Positions 33,176 through 42,241 of a stretch of DNA of 64,000 nt are shown here, one piece after another. The notes beneath the pieces were generated by a model. It saw only the letters and a program-made list of their open reading frames with translations, was not told where the DNA came from and searched no databases. Position numbers and translations under genes: made by a program. Every line of letters begins with the position of its first letter. Within the stretch, counting starts at the first letter, position 1. Source of the stretch: Polynucleobacter difficilis (GTDB taxonomy: Bacteria > Pseudomonadota > Gammaproteobacteria > Burkholderiales > Burkholderiaceae); assembly GCF_003065365.1 (NCBI RefSeq), contig NZ_CP023276.1, positions 1,240,001 to 1,304,000 of the forward strand, in the 5' to 3' direction.

Positions 33176-33825
33176 CGAATTCCGATCCATTTATGGGTTT
33201 GTAAGCTCAGCCGCCAGAGCGGTCTGTTTTGGCAAATACGCACTGCGAATGCCGTGTTTTCTGAACGCAGCGGCCCATCCATGGGCTGAATGTAGCGATG
33301 ACGATAGTCCATTCGCTCAAACCGCGTCAGCAGTTGGTCCAATCCATCATGGCCTGCTTGTGGAACTACTAACTTCATTTCGTCGGCCTGCAGGACCACT
33401 AGTTCGGAACCTGCTTTTGGACTCACGCAGACCCAGTCCACTCCCTTGGGTACAGGCAGCGTGCCATTGGTCTCAATCGCAATTTCAAAGTGCAATGCAT
33501 GCAGTGCATTAATTAATTCGCTATCCAACTGCAATAAAGGCTCGCCGCCAGTAAAGACGACATAGCGATGGTAGCTAGCGCCACCCGCTGCCTGCCAAGC
33601 AAGCTCAATTTGCGCGGCCAAGTCTAGAGCAGTCTCAAATTTGCCGCCGCCATCGCCATCCGTGCCAACAAAGTCGGTATCGCAAAATTGGCACACAGCA
33701 TTGGCACGATCCTCTTCGCGACCGCTCCACAAATTGCATCCTGCAAAACGGCAAAAAACGGCTGCACGACCAGCATGCGCACCCTCGCCTTGTAACGTAG
33801 CAAAAAGTTCTTTTACGCTATACAT
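33172..33825 (-). CDS. queE: 7-carboxy-7-deazaguanine synthase (radical SAM)
   Basis: Radical SAM enzyme that ring-contracts 6-carboxytetrahydropterin to 7-carboxy-7-deazaguanine, 217 residues. The N-terminus VKELFATLQGEGAHAGRAAVFCRFAGCNLW is diagnostic. The cluster motif is not the usual Cx3Cx2C: the spacing is C-x14-C-x2-C (from AGCNLW to VCQFC), the form known from the Burkholderia multivorans enzyme. The substrate segment FTGGEPLLQ follows. It starts nine bases after the stop of a lipoprotein gene on the same strand. Confidence 0.94.
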   Translation of the reverse strand: MYSVKELFATLQGEGAHAGRAAVFCRFAGCNLWSGREEDRANAVCQFCDTDFVGTDGDGGGKFETALDLAAQIELAWQAAGGASYHRYVVFTGGEPLLQLDSELINALHALHFEIAIETNGTLPVPKGVDWVCVSPKAGSELVVLQADEMKLVVPQAGHDGLDQLLTRFERMDYRHRYIQPMDGPLRSENTAFAVRICQNRPLWRLSLQTHKWIGIR

Positions 33826-33834
33826 TGATTTTGA

Positions 33835-34569
33835 TCACTTCCATGAGACTAGCTCCCAGCGTAAGTAATCCTCTTTGATCGAATCAGCCCACCCGCGCAT
33901 ACCAAGCCAAAGGTACTCACCAAAACGTTCACGCACGACCCAGCGACCAACCTCCGGTGCAAACCACGCATTTTCGCGGCGATTACTTGCCATCCGAAAC
34001 CAATCGTCGCTCTCAAAAAAATCTGCCGTGTTGACATAATGCAAGGCATTAAAGTCACCCGCCTGAGTCTTTATACGGCTCCACGCTTTGGCTTCAATGT
34101 TGAGGCCCCAATAAAAATCATTGTCTGGAAAACCCACTACTTGATAACGGACTCGGTAAAAGCCAGACCACCCTGGCACCAGCCTTTCAGGCCAAAGCGG
34201 CACCGGCTTTATAAAGCGCTGGGGCGGTGTCCAATTGGGATCCTGCAAGTTCATGCCCCAAGGCTCCTGAATTTCATCCGGCAATGGGCCTCGTTTGTGA
34301 CCGTTGCGCGCAATACGAACACGTGGACCAACCTCAACTACGGTCTCGGTCACCACATCAACCAACTCACCATTAAAGTAATTACGAACCTCATACACCC
34401 ATTGCTGCCCTACTGCAGGAGCACGTACCGCAGGAATGCTCACAGGCGCAGCAATAGGAGCCTTGGGAATGTGCGTGACCGACCCCAGGCAAGCGGTAAT
34501 CAAGAGCACGGTAAGTGCAGCCGACAATTTCAACATACGCCGCAAGGAATGTAATGAAATAAAGTTCAT
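33835..34569 (-). CDS. Putative lipoprotein, paralogue of the next gene upstream
   Basis: Unknown function, 244 residues. Signal peptide with lipobox ITAC (Cys27), then a Pro/Ala/Val linker and a beta-rich domain. It shares an ordered set of motifs with the 34579-35280 product: VGQQWVYEVRNYFNGE, GPLPDEIQEPWGM, DPNW, VPLWPERL, AGDFNALHY, NAWFAPEVGRWVVRE and a final WELVSW. The pair is separated by nine bases. No known catalytic motif. ATG at residue 12 would give a shorter, more usual signal. Confidence 0.8.
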   Translation of the reverse strand: MNFISLHSLRRMLKLSAALTVLLITACLGSVTHIPKAPIAAPVSIPAVRAPAVGQQWVYEVRNYFNGELVDVVTETVVEVGPRVRIARNGHKRGPLPDEIQEPWGMNLQDPNWTPPQRFIKPVPLWPERLVPGWSGFYRVRYQVVGFPDNDFYWGLNIEAKAWSRIKTQAGDFNALHYVNTADFFESDDWFRMASNRRENAWFAPEVGRWVVRERFGEYLWLGMRGWADSIKEDYLRWELVSWK

Positions 34570-34578
34570 CGACTTAAA

Positions 34579-35280
34579 TCAGGCCCACGAGAGCAATTCC
34601 CACTTCGTACTATTTTCTAGCAAGACAGCGCCGATTTGACCCTGAATTTGGAATGAGCCCGATGATTCGCGCGCAACCCAGCGCCCAATTTGCGGCGCAA
34701 ACCAAACCGTCTCTCGGCGAATGCAGTTCACCTTGTTATCGTCGGTGCTTTCATAATTGATCAGATTCTGAAAGCGTAGTGCAATAAAGTCACCCGCTGG
34801 TACGGTAATTTTTTCCCAGCCGTGAGCACTCATGTAGAGCTGCCAATCATTTTTATTTTGCGGGTATCCGCTTACGGCGTACTTAGAAAAAACTTCTTTG
34901 TTCCAGCTGCTGCTCATTTTTTCGGGCCACAATGGAATCGCCGGATTGAAATTAAGGACCTTGCCCCAATGGGGATCGGTAATTACCATACCGTGGGGCC
35001 CTTGAATTTCACTGGGCAATGGTGAGCCATACTCATCCGAGCGACTTACCGTAATGGTTTTTCCCACGCTGCTAATTTTTTCTACTACGACCCCACGCGT
35101 TTGGCCGCTGAAGAAGTCCCGCTCAAGGTAGCGCCATTCTTGCCCAATTTGCGGCAAACGCACAAGGGGCATCGGCATGGGTGCCGCCACCGGAACCCCC
35201 TGGTCACGGGAAATAGGAATGCCACATCCAATTGGCGCTATCGCAGAGACGGCGATGAATAGTCTGCGGGTTGCTTGCAT
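34579..35280 (-). CDS. Putative lipoprotein, paralogue of the next gene downstream
   Basis: Unknown function, 233 residues. A short signal with a weak lipobox (PIGC, Cys19) precedes the same domain as the adjacent gene: IGQEWRYLERDFFSGQ, SPLPSEIQGPHGM, DPHW, IPLWPEKM, AGDFIALRFQNL, TVWFAPQIGRWVARE and WELLSW. The two are clearly diverged copies (I estimate about one third identity by eye). An AAAAGG ribosome site precedes the ATG. guaA ends 69 bases upstream on the same strand. Confidence 0.8.
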   Translation of the reverse strand: MQATRRLFIAVSAIAPIGCGIPISRDQGVPVAAPMPMPLVRLPQIGQEWRYLERDFFSGQTRGVVVEKISSVGKTITVSRSDEYGSPLPSEIQGPHGMVITDPHWGKVLNFNPAIPLWPEKMSSSWNKEVFSKYAVSGYPQNKNDWQLYMSAHGWEKITVPAGDFIALRFQNLINYESTDDNKVNCIRRETVWFAPQIGRWVARESSGSFQIQGQIGAVLLENSTKWELLSWA

Positions 35281-35349
35281 CGTTTTAACCTTTTCAATTA
35301 GTGTATTCGGATAATGCAGTACAACAGGTAAGACTCAAATCGAATTAGC

Positions 35350-36957
35350 TCACTCCCACTCGATCGTCGAGGGGGGTTTGCCGCTGATATCAAAGACCAC
35401 TCGGTTGATGCCGCGGACTTCATTGATGATGCGATTCGATACTTTGCCGAGTAACTCATGAGGCAGGTGTGCCCAGTGGGCCGTCATAAAGTCTTGGGTT
35501 TGCACGGCGCGCAAGGCAACGACGTATTCGTAGGTGCGCCCATCGCCCATAACTCCAACCGACTTCACAGGCAAGAAAACAGCGAATGCTTGGCTAGTAA
35601 GGTCATACCATGACTGGCCGCTCGCTTCATCGATCGTATTGCGAAGCTCTTCAATAAAAATGGCATCGGCGCGGCGCAGTAAATTGGCAAACTCTTGCTT
35701 CACTTCACCCAGAATCCGAACGCCCAGACCAGGACCTGGGAACGGATGGCGATAGACCATTTCGCGGGGCAGTCCTAAAGCAACGCCTAGCTCACGCACT
35801 TCATCTTTAAACAGTTCACGCAAGGGCTCAAGCAATTGCAAATGCATATCGTCCGGCAATCCGCCAACATTATGATGACTCTTAATCGTATGCGCGCCCT
35901 TTTTGCCTTTGCCAGCGGACTCAATTACATCGGGGTAAATGGTTCCTTGGGCAAGCCATTTGGCATTCTTAATTTTGGCCGACTCAGTCTGAAAGACCTC
36001 GACAAACTCTTTGCCAATAATTTTGCGCTTGGCTTCGGGGTCACTCACACCAGCCAGCTTCGACATAAAGTCGTGCTCAGCATCGACCCGAATGACTTTG
36101 ACTCCGAGATTGCGGGCAAACATCTCCATGACCATAGCGCCCTCATTGAGACGCAAGAGACCATGGTCAACAAAGACGCAAGTCAGTTGCTTACCAATGG
36201 CGCGGTGAATTAATGCTGCCGCTACGCTGGAGTCAACGCCGCCCGATAAGCCTAAGATCACTTCATCGCTGCCGACCTGCTCCTGAATGCGGGCCACGGC
36301 TTCACTAATGTAATCGCCCATGACCCAGTCGCCACGGCAAGCGCAAATCGTGCGCACAAAGCGATCTAAGATGGCCGGCCCTTGCAGGGTATGGGTTACC
36401 TCCGGATGAAACTGAAATGCATAGAAACGCCGAGCTTCATCCGCCATGCCTGCAATCGGACAAGAGTCTGTCGATGCCATGAGCTTGAAACCATCCGGCA
36501 AGGTCGTTACTGAATCGCCATGGCTCATCCATACTTTGAGGATGCCGTGGCCTTGGGTCGTCGCAAAATCCTGAATACCTTTGAGTAACTCGGTATGGCC
36601 ATGGGCACGCACTTCAGCGTAGCCAAACTCACGGGCCTTGCCAAGCGCTTCAGCAGAAGCAACGGCGCCACCCAATTGAGTTGCCATGGTCTGCATGCCG
36701 TAGCAAATACCGAGAACAGGAACGCCCAATTCAAATACGATTTGCGGCGCTCGTGGGCTCTCACCCTGCGTTACTGAATTGGGGCCGCCAGAAAGAATAA
36801 TGCCCTTGCCACCCTCTTCTTGAATGAAGCGGCGAATAAAGTCGGGGTCGCAATCGTAGGGATGGATCTCGGAATACACCTTTGCTTCGCGAACGCGCCG
36901 CGCAATCAGCTGCGTGACTTGCGAGCCAAAATCCAGAATCAGAATCTTATCGTGCAT
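35350..36957 (-). CDS. guaA: GMP synthase (glutamine-hydrolysing)
   Basis: Converts XMP to GMP with glutamine nitrogen. The 535 residues contain a class I glutaminase (ILDFGSQVTQLIARRVRE, Cys in GICYGMQ, His-Glu in FHPEV), the ATP pyrophosphatase loop LSGGVDSSV, and the C-terminal dimerisation domain ending KPPSTIEWE. I chose ATG 36957 because MHDKILILDFGSQ is the standard N-terminus. The frame opens at TTG 36975, which overlaps the guaB stop by four bases and could be the coupled start. guaB and guaA form the usual operon. Confidence 0.96.
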   Translation of the reverse strand: MHDKILILDFGSQVTQLIARRVREAKVYSEIHPYDCDPDFIRRFIQEEGGKGIILSGGPNSVTQGESPRAPQIVFELGVPVLGICYGMQTMATQLGGAVASAEALGKAREFGYAEVRAHGHTELLKGIQDFATTQGHGILKVWMSHGDSVTTLPDGFKLMASTDSCPIAGMADEARRFYAFQFHPEVTHTLQGPAILDRFVRTICACRGDWVMGDYISEAVARIQEQVGSDEVILGLSGGVDSSVAAALIHRAIGKQLTCVFVDHGLLRLNEGAMVMEMFARNLGVKVIRVDAEHDFMSKLAGVSDPEAKRKIIGKEFVEVFQTESAKIKNAKWLAQGTIYPDVIESAGKGKKGAHTIKSHHNVGGLPDDMHLQLLEPLRELFKDEVRELGVALGLPREMVYRHPFPGPGLGVRILGEVKQEFANLLRRADAIFIEELRNTIDEASGQSWYDLTSQAFAVFLPVKSVGVMGDGRTYEYVVALRAVQTQDFMTAHWAHLPHELLGKVSNRIINEVRGINRVVFDISGKPPSTIEWE

Positions 36958-36971
36958 CAGGCAATCCACAC

Positions 36972-38438
36972 TCAATCGATGTGGTAGTTGGGGGCTTCCT
37001 TGGTGATCTTCACGTCATGGACGTGCGATTCACGCACGCCTGCTGAGGTGATTTCCACAAAATTCGCCTTCTCGTGCAATTCAGCAATCGATTTGCAACC
37101 GCAGTAACCCATCGATGAGCGAATGCCGCCCGTCAACTGATGCAAGATGGTCAGCACGCTACCTTTATAAGGAACCTGCCCCTCAATGCCTTCCGGCACC
37201 AACTTCTCCGCATTGGCCGCACTAATGTCTTCCTGAAAGTAGCGGTCTGCAGCGCCGTCGGTCATCGCGCCGAGTGAACCCATGCCGCGGTAACTCTTGT
37301 ACGAGCGGCCTTGGTATAAAAATACATCGCCAGGCGCCTCTTCGGTACCCGCGAACATACCACCCATCATCACGGAATGGGCACCTGCAGCCAAAGCTTT
37401 TGCCACATCCCCAGAGTAGCGAACGCCGCCATCGGCAATCAAGGGAACGCCGGTACCTTTTAACGCAGTGGCCACATTCACAATCGCAGTAATTTGAGGA
37501 ACGCCAACACCGGCAACAATGCGGGTTGTGCAAATCGAGCCAGGGCCAATGCCTACCTTAACGCCATCAGCACCATGCTCTACTAAGGCCAGTGCAGCAT
37601 CACCCGTAGCAATGTTGCCACCAATGACTTGTACTTGGGGATAGTTTTTCTTCGTCCAGCGCACGCGATCGAGTACGCCTTGACTGTGTCCGTGGGCAGT
37701 ATCGACCACGATCACATCGACCCCAGCCTTGACCAGCAACTCGATGCGCTCATCGTTATCAGCACCAACGCCCACCGCAGCACCGACGCGCAATTTACCT
37801 TCGCCGTCTTTGCATGCATTGGGGTGCTCGGTTGCTTTCAGAATGTCTTTTACTGTAATGAGGCCGCGTAATTCAAAGGCGTCATTCACAACCAAGACGC
37901 GTTCAAGGCGGTGCTTACTCATTAAGCGCTTTGCCTCTTCGAGGGTGCAGCCCTCTTTCACAGTGACCAAACGCTCGCGCGGTGTCATCTTGACTTTTAC
38001 CAGGGCATCCAAATCTTCTTCGAAGCGTAAATCGCGATTGGTAATAATGCCAATCACTGTTTTACCTTGCAGTACTGGAAAACCAGAGAAGCCATGCTCT
38101 CTGGATAAATTCATTACCTGCCTGACCGTCACTTCGGGACCGATCGTAATCGGATCGCGCAACACGCCGGATTCGTAGCGTTTTACTTTGGCTACCTCAC
38201 GGGCTTGCTCGGCTGGCTTTAAGTTTTTGTGGATGATTCCGATACCGCCTTCGCTGGCCATGGCAATTGCTAAACGCCCTTCGGTAACGGTATCCATTGC
38301 AGCCGAAACCAAGGGGGTGTTAATGGAGATGTCTCGAGACAATTTGGATACCAAGCTGGCATCACGCGGAAGAACAGACGAATACGCCGGTACGAGAAGC
38401 ACGTCATCAAAAGTGAGTGCTTTTTGGATGAGTCGCAT
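36972..38438 (-). CDS. guaB: IMP dehydrogenase
   Basis: Oxidises IMP to XMP, the committed step to GMP. The 488 residues have the TIM barrel with LTFDDVLLVPAYSSVLP at the start, two CBS domains (about residues 90-205), the catalytic Cys in GPGSICTTRIV, and the flap GYCGCKSI near the end. AGGGG upstream of the ATG is the ribosome site. guaA follows. Confidence 0.97.
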   Translation of the reverse strand: MRLIQKALTFDDVLLVPAYSSVLPRDASLVSKLSRDISINTPLVSAAMDTVTEGRLAIAMASEGGIGIIHKNLKPAEQAREVAKVKRYESGVLRDPITIGPEVTVRQVMNLSREHGFSGFPVLQGKTVIGIITNRDLRFEEDLDALVKVKMTPRERLVTVKEGCTLEEAKRLMSKHRLERVLVVNDAFELRGLITVKDILKATEHPNACKDGEGKLRVGAAVGVGADNDERIELLVKAGVDVIVVDTAHGHSQGVLDRVRWTKKNYPQVQVIGGNIATGDAALALVEHGADGVKVGIGPGSICTTRIVAGVGVPQITAIVNVATALKGTGVPLIADGGVRYSGDVAKALAAGAHSVMMGGMFAGTEEAPGDVFLYQGRSYKSYRGMGSLGAMTDGAADRYFQEDISAANAEKLVPEGIEGQVPYKGSVLTILHQLTGGIRSSMGYCGCKSIAELHEKANFVEITSAGVRESHVHDVKITKEAPNYHID

Positions 38439-38464
38439 ACAAAACCCCTAGTCGCAAAAACCGA

Positions 38465-38800
38465 TTATAGCCTCCTGGCCTTGCGTTTAGCCGCAACCGC
38501 CTTTAAGTGGGCGTCCCGATTTTGGTTGGCTCGCTTGCGCCTAACCGTCTTGGGGTCAATTTGTAGGGGGGCATAGAGCTCTAGGCGGTCGCCATCGTAA
38601 ATTGGGCTGTCCCACTCCTTGCGCTTGCCAAAGACGCCGTAGGCCCCTTTACGGCTAAATCTAGCGTCGTCAGGCCCACTCGCCAATCCGGCCTGAACCA
38701 GCGCCTCGCCAACGGTTGCAACTAGGCCTGCCGGCACCCTTAAGGTAAAGGGTCTGAGCTGGGGCTGATCCCCGCGGGCATCGCAGATCAGTAAATCCAT
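38465..38800 (-). CDS. rnfH: RnfH-family protein
   Basis: A 111-residue member of the RnfH/UPF0125 ubiquitin-like family, function unproven. Motifs: TLRVPAGLVATVGEALVQAGL, KGAYGVFGKRKEWDSPIYDGDRLELYAPLQIDPKTVRR, followed by a basic tail. It shares one base with the ratA stop (TAATG); ratA-rnfH is a conserved pair in proteobacteria, usually next to smpB, as here. Confidence 0.92.
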   Translation of the reverse strand: MDLLICDARGDQPQLRPFTLRVPAGLVATVGEALVQAGLASGPDDARFSRKGAYGVFGKRKEWDSPIYDGDRLELYAPLQIDPKTVRRKRANQNRDAHLKAVAAKRKARRL

Positions 38801-39228
38801 TAGGAGGTTTCCTCAGCCCGCTTTACAAAGCAGTCGACAAAAGTGCCGGCAATGTAGCTAAATACGGGGCCAATGACCTTATCTAAAATCGTGCTTTTGA
38901 ACTCCCATTGCAGCTTAAAGTCGATTTTGCAGGCATCGTCCCGCAAGGGAATAAAGAGCCATTGCCCAGAAAAATGCTTAAAGGGGCCATCAACAAAGGT
39001 CATATCAATTTGAGTAGGCCGGGTGTTGGTATTGCGCGTATGAAAGAACTGCTCAATGCCCTTGAACTTGATCTTAATCTTGGCGTCTAAGGTGGTTTCG
39101 GTTTGCTCATAAATCTCCACCCCACCACACCAAGGCAAAAACTCGGGGTAGCGGGCAACGTCGGTGACGAGCGCATACATGCGGTCAGCCGATTGGCCAA
39201 TTAAAACGGTCTTGTGGACGTCTGCCAT
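38800..39228 (-). CDS. ratA: RatA/Coq10-like START-domain protein
   Basis: A 142-residue START/SRPBCC protein. The N-terminus ADVHKTVLIGQSADRMYALVTDVARYPEFLPWCGGVEI and the LQWEFKSTILDKVIGPVF end match the family annotated as RatA toxin in E. coli and as Coq10 ubiquinone-binding protein elsewhere. A lipid-binding role in respiration is as likely as a toxin role. It is divergent from smpB with a 27-base gap. Confidence 0.9.
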   Translation of the reverse strand: MADVHKTVLIGQSADRMYALVTDVARYPEFLPWCGGVEIYEQTETTLDAKIKIKFKGIEQFFHTRNTNTRPTQIDMTFVDGPFKHFSGQWLFIPLRDDACKIDFKLQWEFKSTILDKVIGPVFSYIAGTFVDCFVKRAEETS

Positions 39229-39255
39229 AATCAGGTTAGTGGAGCAAATTAATCA

Positions 39256-39705
39256 ATGAGTATCGTCGATAACAAAAAAGCCTTCTTCGATTATTTTATC
39301 GAGGAACGGTTTGAGGCGGGCATCGTACTGCAGGGCTGGGAAGTGAAAGCCATTCGCGCCGGCCGCGCCCAAATTAAAGAAGCGTATGTCGTCATCCGCA
39401 GTGCAGAGCTATACCTCATCGGCGCCCACATTACCCCCTTGATTTCGGCGTCGACCCATGTGGTGACAGACCCCACCCGCACCCGCAAACTGCTGCTCAA
39501 TGCTGTAGAGATCCGTAAATTGATTGGCAAAGTGGAACAAAAGGGCTTCACTTTAGTCCCGTTAAACCTGCATTTCTCCAAAGGCAATGTCAAATGTGAA
39601 ATTGGCTTGGCACGCGGCAAGAAGCAGCACGACAAACGTGCCACCACCAAAGAGCGGGAGTGGGAAATTCAAAAAGCCCGAATCGCTCGGGGCGATCTCC
39701 AGTAA
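39256..39705 (+). CDS. smpB: SsrA-binding protein
   Basis: Binds tmRNA and brings it to stalled ribosomes (trans-translation), 149 residues. NKKAFFDYFIEERFEAGIVLQGWEVKAIRAGRAQIKEAYV and the basic C-terminal tail (KKQHDKRATTKEREWEIQKARI) are characteristic. A GGAG site precedes the ATG by about 10 bases. The tmRNA gene is not in the window. Confidence 0.97.
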   Translation: MSIVDNKKAFFDYFIEERFEAGIVLQGWEVKAIRAGRAQIKEAYVVIRSAELYLIGAHITPLISASTHVVTDPTRTRKLLLNAVEIRKLIGKVEQKGFTLVPLNLHFSKGNVKCEIGLARGKKQHDKRATTKEREWEIQKARIARGDLQ

Positions 39706-39744
39706 GCACTAAATTAGTGCATACGGTACCGCCCCTGGATTGGG

Positions 39745-42135
39745 TTAACTTAAATCCGACTTAGCGAGCATTTCCCAAGTTCCGACAACGCTGTCGGGAT
39801 TGAGGGAAATCGAGGTAATGCCCTTCTTCACGAGCCAACGCGCAAAGTCGGGGTGATCCGATGGGCCTTGACCACAAATGCCGACGTACTTGTTTTGCTT
39901 TAAGCAGGCATCAATCGAGCGCTCAATCATGAACTGCACGGCCGGATCACGCTCATCAAAGTCAATTGCAAGCAGCTCCATTCCGGAATCCCGATCCAGA
40001 CCCAAGGTGAGTTGGGTCATGTCGTTTGAGCCAATCGAGAAGCCATCAAAGTACTCCAAGAATTGATCGGCCAGAATGGCATTCGACGGAATCTCGCACA
40101 TCATGATCAGGCGCAAGCCATTCTCGCCCCGCTTGAGTCCAAACTTGGCCATCATGTCGATCACGCGCTCTGCTTGCTTAATGGTACGCACAAAGGGAAC
40201 CATGATTTCGACGTTGGTTAAACCCATGTCTTCACGCACCCGCTTCATGGCGGAACACTCCAGCGCAAAGGCTTCACCAAAATCAGCCGAGACATAGCGC
40301 GACGCACCGCGGAAGCCCAGCATGGGATTCTCCTCATCCGGCTCGTAGCGCGAACCACCAATCAGTTTTTTGTACTCGTTTGACTTAAAGTCAGACAAAC
40401 GCACAATCACCGGCTTGGGATAAAACGCTGCGCCAATGGTTGCAACGCCTTCAACCAATTTATCTTCATAAAATGCGCGAGGACTTGCATAACCCCGAGC
40501 CACGCTCTCAACCGCGCGCTTTAAGTCCGGATCAATATTCGGATATTCCAATACTGCACGGGGATGGAGTCCAATGTAGTTGTTAATGATGAACTCCAGG
40601 CGCGCCAATCCCACGCCTTTGTTCGGAAGTTGGCAGAAATCAAATGCCAACTGGGGATTGCCAATGTTCATTGTGATCTTGACGGGGATCTCGGGCAAGT
40701 CACCACGCGATACTTCAGTGACTTCAGTCTCAATCAGGCCATCGTAAATATTGCCTTCATCGCCCTCGGAACACGACACGGTAACCATCATGCCGTCTTG
40801 CAATTTGTCGGTTGCATCACCGCAACCAACTACCGCAGGAACACCAAGCTCGCGCGCAATAATGGCGGCGTGGCAAGTACGACCACCGCGATTGGTCACG
40901 ATGGCTGAGGCCCGCTTCATCACCGGCTCCCAATTGGGATCAGTCATATCTGCTACCAATACATCTCCTGGCTGCACCCGATCCATCTCACTGGGGTCAC
41001 GAATGATGCGCACAGGACCGGCGCCAATCTTTTGACCAATGGCGCGGCCCTTCACCAACACAGTGGAGTTGCCTTTGAGCTTGTAACGCATCTCCACCTG
41101 CCCTGCCGCTTGACTCTTTACGGTTTCAGGGCGGGCCTGCAGAATATAGATGCGACCATCCTTGCCGTCTTTGCCCCACTCGATGTCCATTGGACGACCA
41201 TAGTGTTTTTCGATAATCACGGCAAACTTGGCTAACTCGGTAATGTCTGCATCTTCCAAGGAAAAGCGATTGCGCATTTCTGGAGCAACATCCACCGTGA
41301 CCACGCGCTCTGCAGAACCTGCGGGCGCAAATTGCATCTGGATTAACTTGGAACCCAATGAGCGGCGAATGATGGCTTTTTTACCTTGGGCCAAAGTAGT
41401 TTTAAATACATAAAACTCGTCCGGATTGACGGCGCCCTGCACCACTGTCTCGCCCAGTCCATAACTAGACGTGATAAAAACCACATCCTCAAAACCCGAT
41501 TCGGTGTCCAGGGTAAACATGACGCCAGCTGCGCCCAAATCGGAACGTACCATGCGCTGAATGCCTGCAGACAGTGCAACTTCTGCATGAGCAAAACCTT
41601 TGTGCACCCGATAGGAAATCGCCCGATCGTTGTAGAGCGAAGCAAAGACTTCACGAATGGTCTTAAGCACATCGTCAATGCCCTCCACATTCAGGAAGGT
41701 CTCTTGTTGACCGGCAAACGAGGCATCGGGCAAATCTTCTGCGGTTGCGGAAGAGCGAACTGCAAATGAACCTTTGCCTGAATCGTCCAACTTGGCAAAT
41801 GCAGTGCGGATTTCTTGCTCTAAGCGGGGTTGCAGCGGGGCGGTCTCAATCCAGCCGCGGATCTCTGCCCCAGCCTCAGCTAAAGCGCGGACATCGTCAA
41901 TGTTTAAATTGACTAAACGCTGCTGGATACGCTCGGTAAGGGTGTTATGGGCTAAAAAGTCCCGAAATGCCAGTGAAGTTGTTGCAAAACCGGTGGGCAC
42001 ACGAACCCCAGCAGAGGCAAGCTGGGAGATCATTTCGCCGAGGGAGGCATTTTTTCCACCAACCGATTCGACGTCGGTCATGCGGAGTTCTTCAAAAGGT
42101 AAAACGTAAGCGTCTTGGTGTTTTGGGTTGGACAT
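39745..42135 (-). CDS. ppsA: Phosphoenolpyruvate synthase
   Basis: Makes PEP from pyruvate and ATP for gluconeogenesis, 796 residues. Order: N-terminal ATP-grasp domain (SVGGKNASLGEM, FAVRSSATAEDLPDASFAGQQ), the phosphohistidine domain with the active His in GGRTCHAAIIARELG, and the C-terminal barrel with the acid/base Cys in GICGQGPSDHP. Full family length. An AGAGAG site precedes the ATG. Its regulator ppsR is divergently encoded 106 bases away. Confidence 0.97.
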   Translation of the reverse strand: MSNPKHQDAYVLPFEELRMTDVESVGGKNASLGEMISQLASAGVRVPTGFATTSLAFRDFLAHNTLTERIQQRLVNLNIDDVRALAEAGAEIRGWIETAPLQPRLEQEIRTAFAKLDDSGKGSFAVRSSATAEDLPDASFAGQQETFLNVEGIDDVLKTIREVFASLYNDRAISYRVHKGFAHAEVALSAGIQRMVRSDLGAAGVMFTLDTESGFEDVVFITSSYGLGETVVQGAVNPDEFYVFKTTLAQGKKAIIRRSLGSKLIQMQFAPAGSAERVVTVDVAPEMRNRFSLEDADITELAKFAVIIEKHYGRPMDIEWGKDGKDGRIYILQARPETVKSQAAGQVEMRYKLKGNSTVLVKGRAIGQKIGAGPVRIIRDPSEMDRVQPGDVLVADMTDPNWEPVMKRASAIVTNRGGRTCHAAIIARELGVPAVVGCGDATDKLQDGMMVTVSCSEGDEGNIYDGLIETEVTEVSRGDLPEIPVKITMNIGNPQLAFDFCQLPNKGVGLARLEFIINNYIGLHPRAVLEYPNIDPDLKRAVESVARGYASPRAFYEDKLVEGVATIGAAFYPKPVIVRLSDFKSNEYKKLIGGSRYEPDEENPMLGFRGASRYVSADFGEAFALECSAMKRVREDMGLTNVEIMVPFVRTIKQAERVIDMMAKFGLKRGENGLRLIMMCEIPSNAILADQFLEYFDGFSIGSNDMTQLTLGLDRDSGMELLAIDFDERDPAVQFMIERSIDACLKQNKYVGICGQGPSDHPDFARWLVKKGITSISLNPDSVVGTWEMLAKSDLS

Positions 42136-42189
42136 AAATACTCTCTAAAGATAAGGAAACCGGTGCTGCAGCCGAATAAATGCGGCATA

Positions 42190-42199
42190 CTTATATAAG
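42190..42199. promoter_or_regulatory. Palindrome between ppsA and ppsR
   Basis: CTTATATAAG is a perfect 10-base palindrome in the 106-base gap between divergent ppsA and ppsR. It contains a TATAAG -10-like hexamer on each strand, so overlapping divergent promoters are possible; no matching -35 was confirmed. Confidence 0.35.
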
Positions 42200-42241
42200 A
42201 CTATTGTAGTGCTAGCCCCTCCATTTCCCCTCAAAAAAACC

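Noticed and set aside
38800..39228. RatA as a toxin of a toxin-antitoxin system with RnfH
   Set aside because: The pair is widely conserved beside smpB and also matches Coq10/START lipid-binding proteins; nothing here supports a true toxin-antitoxin role.
39706..39720. Perfect inverted repeat GCACTAA-A-TTAGTGC between smpB and ppsA
   Set aside because: Considered as a bidirectional terminator, but the GC content is low, the loop would be tiny and no T-run follows on either strand.
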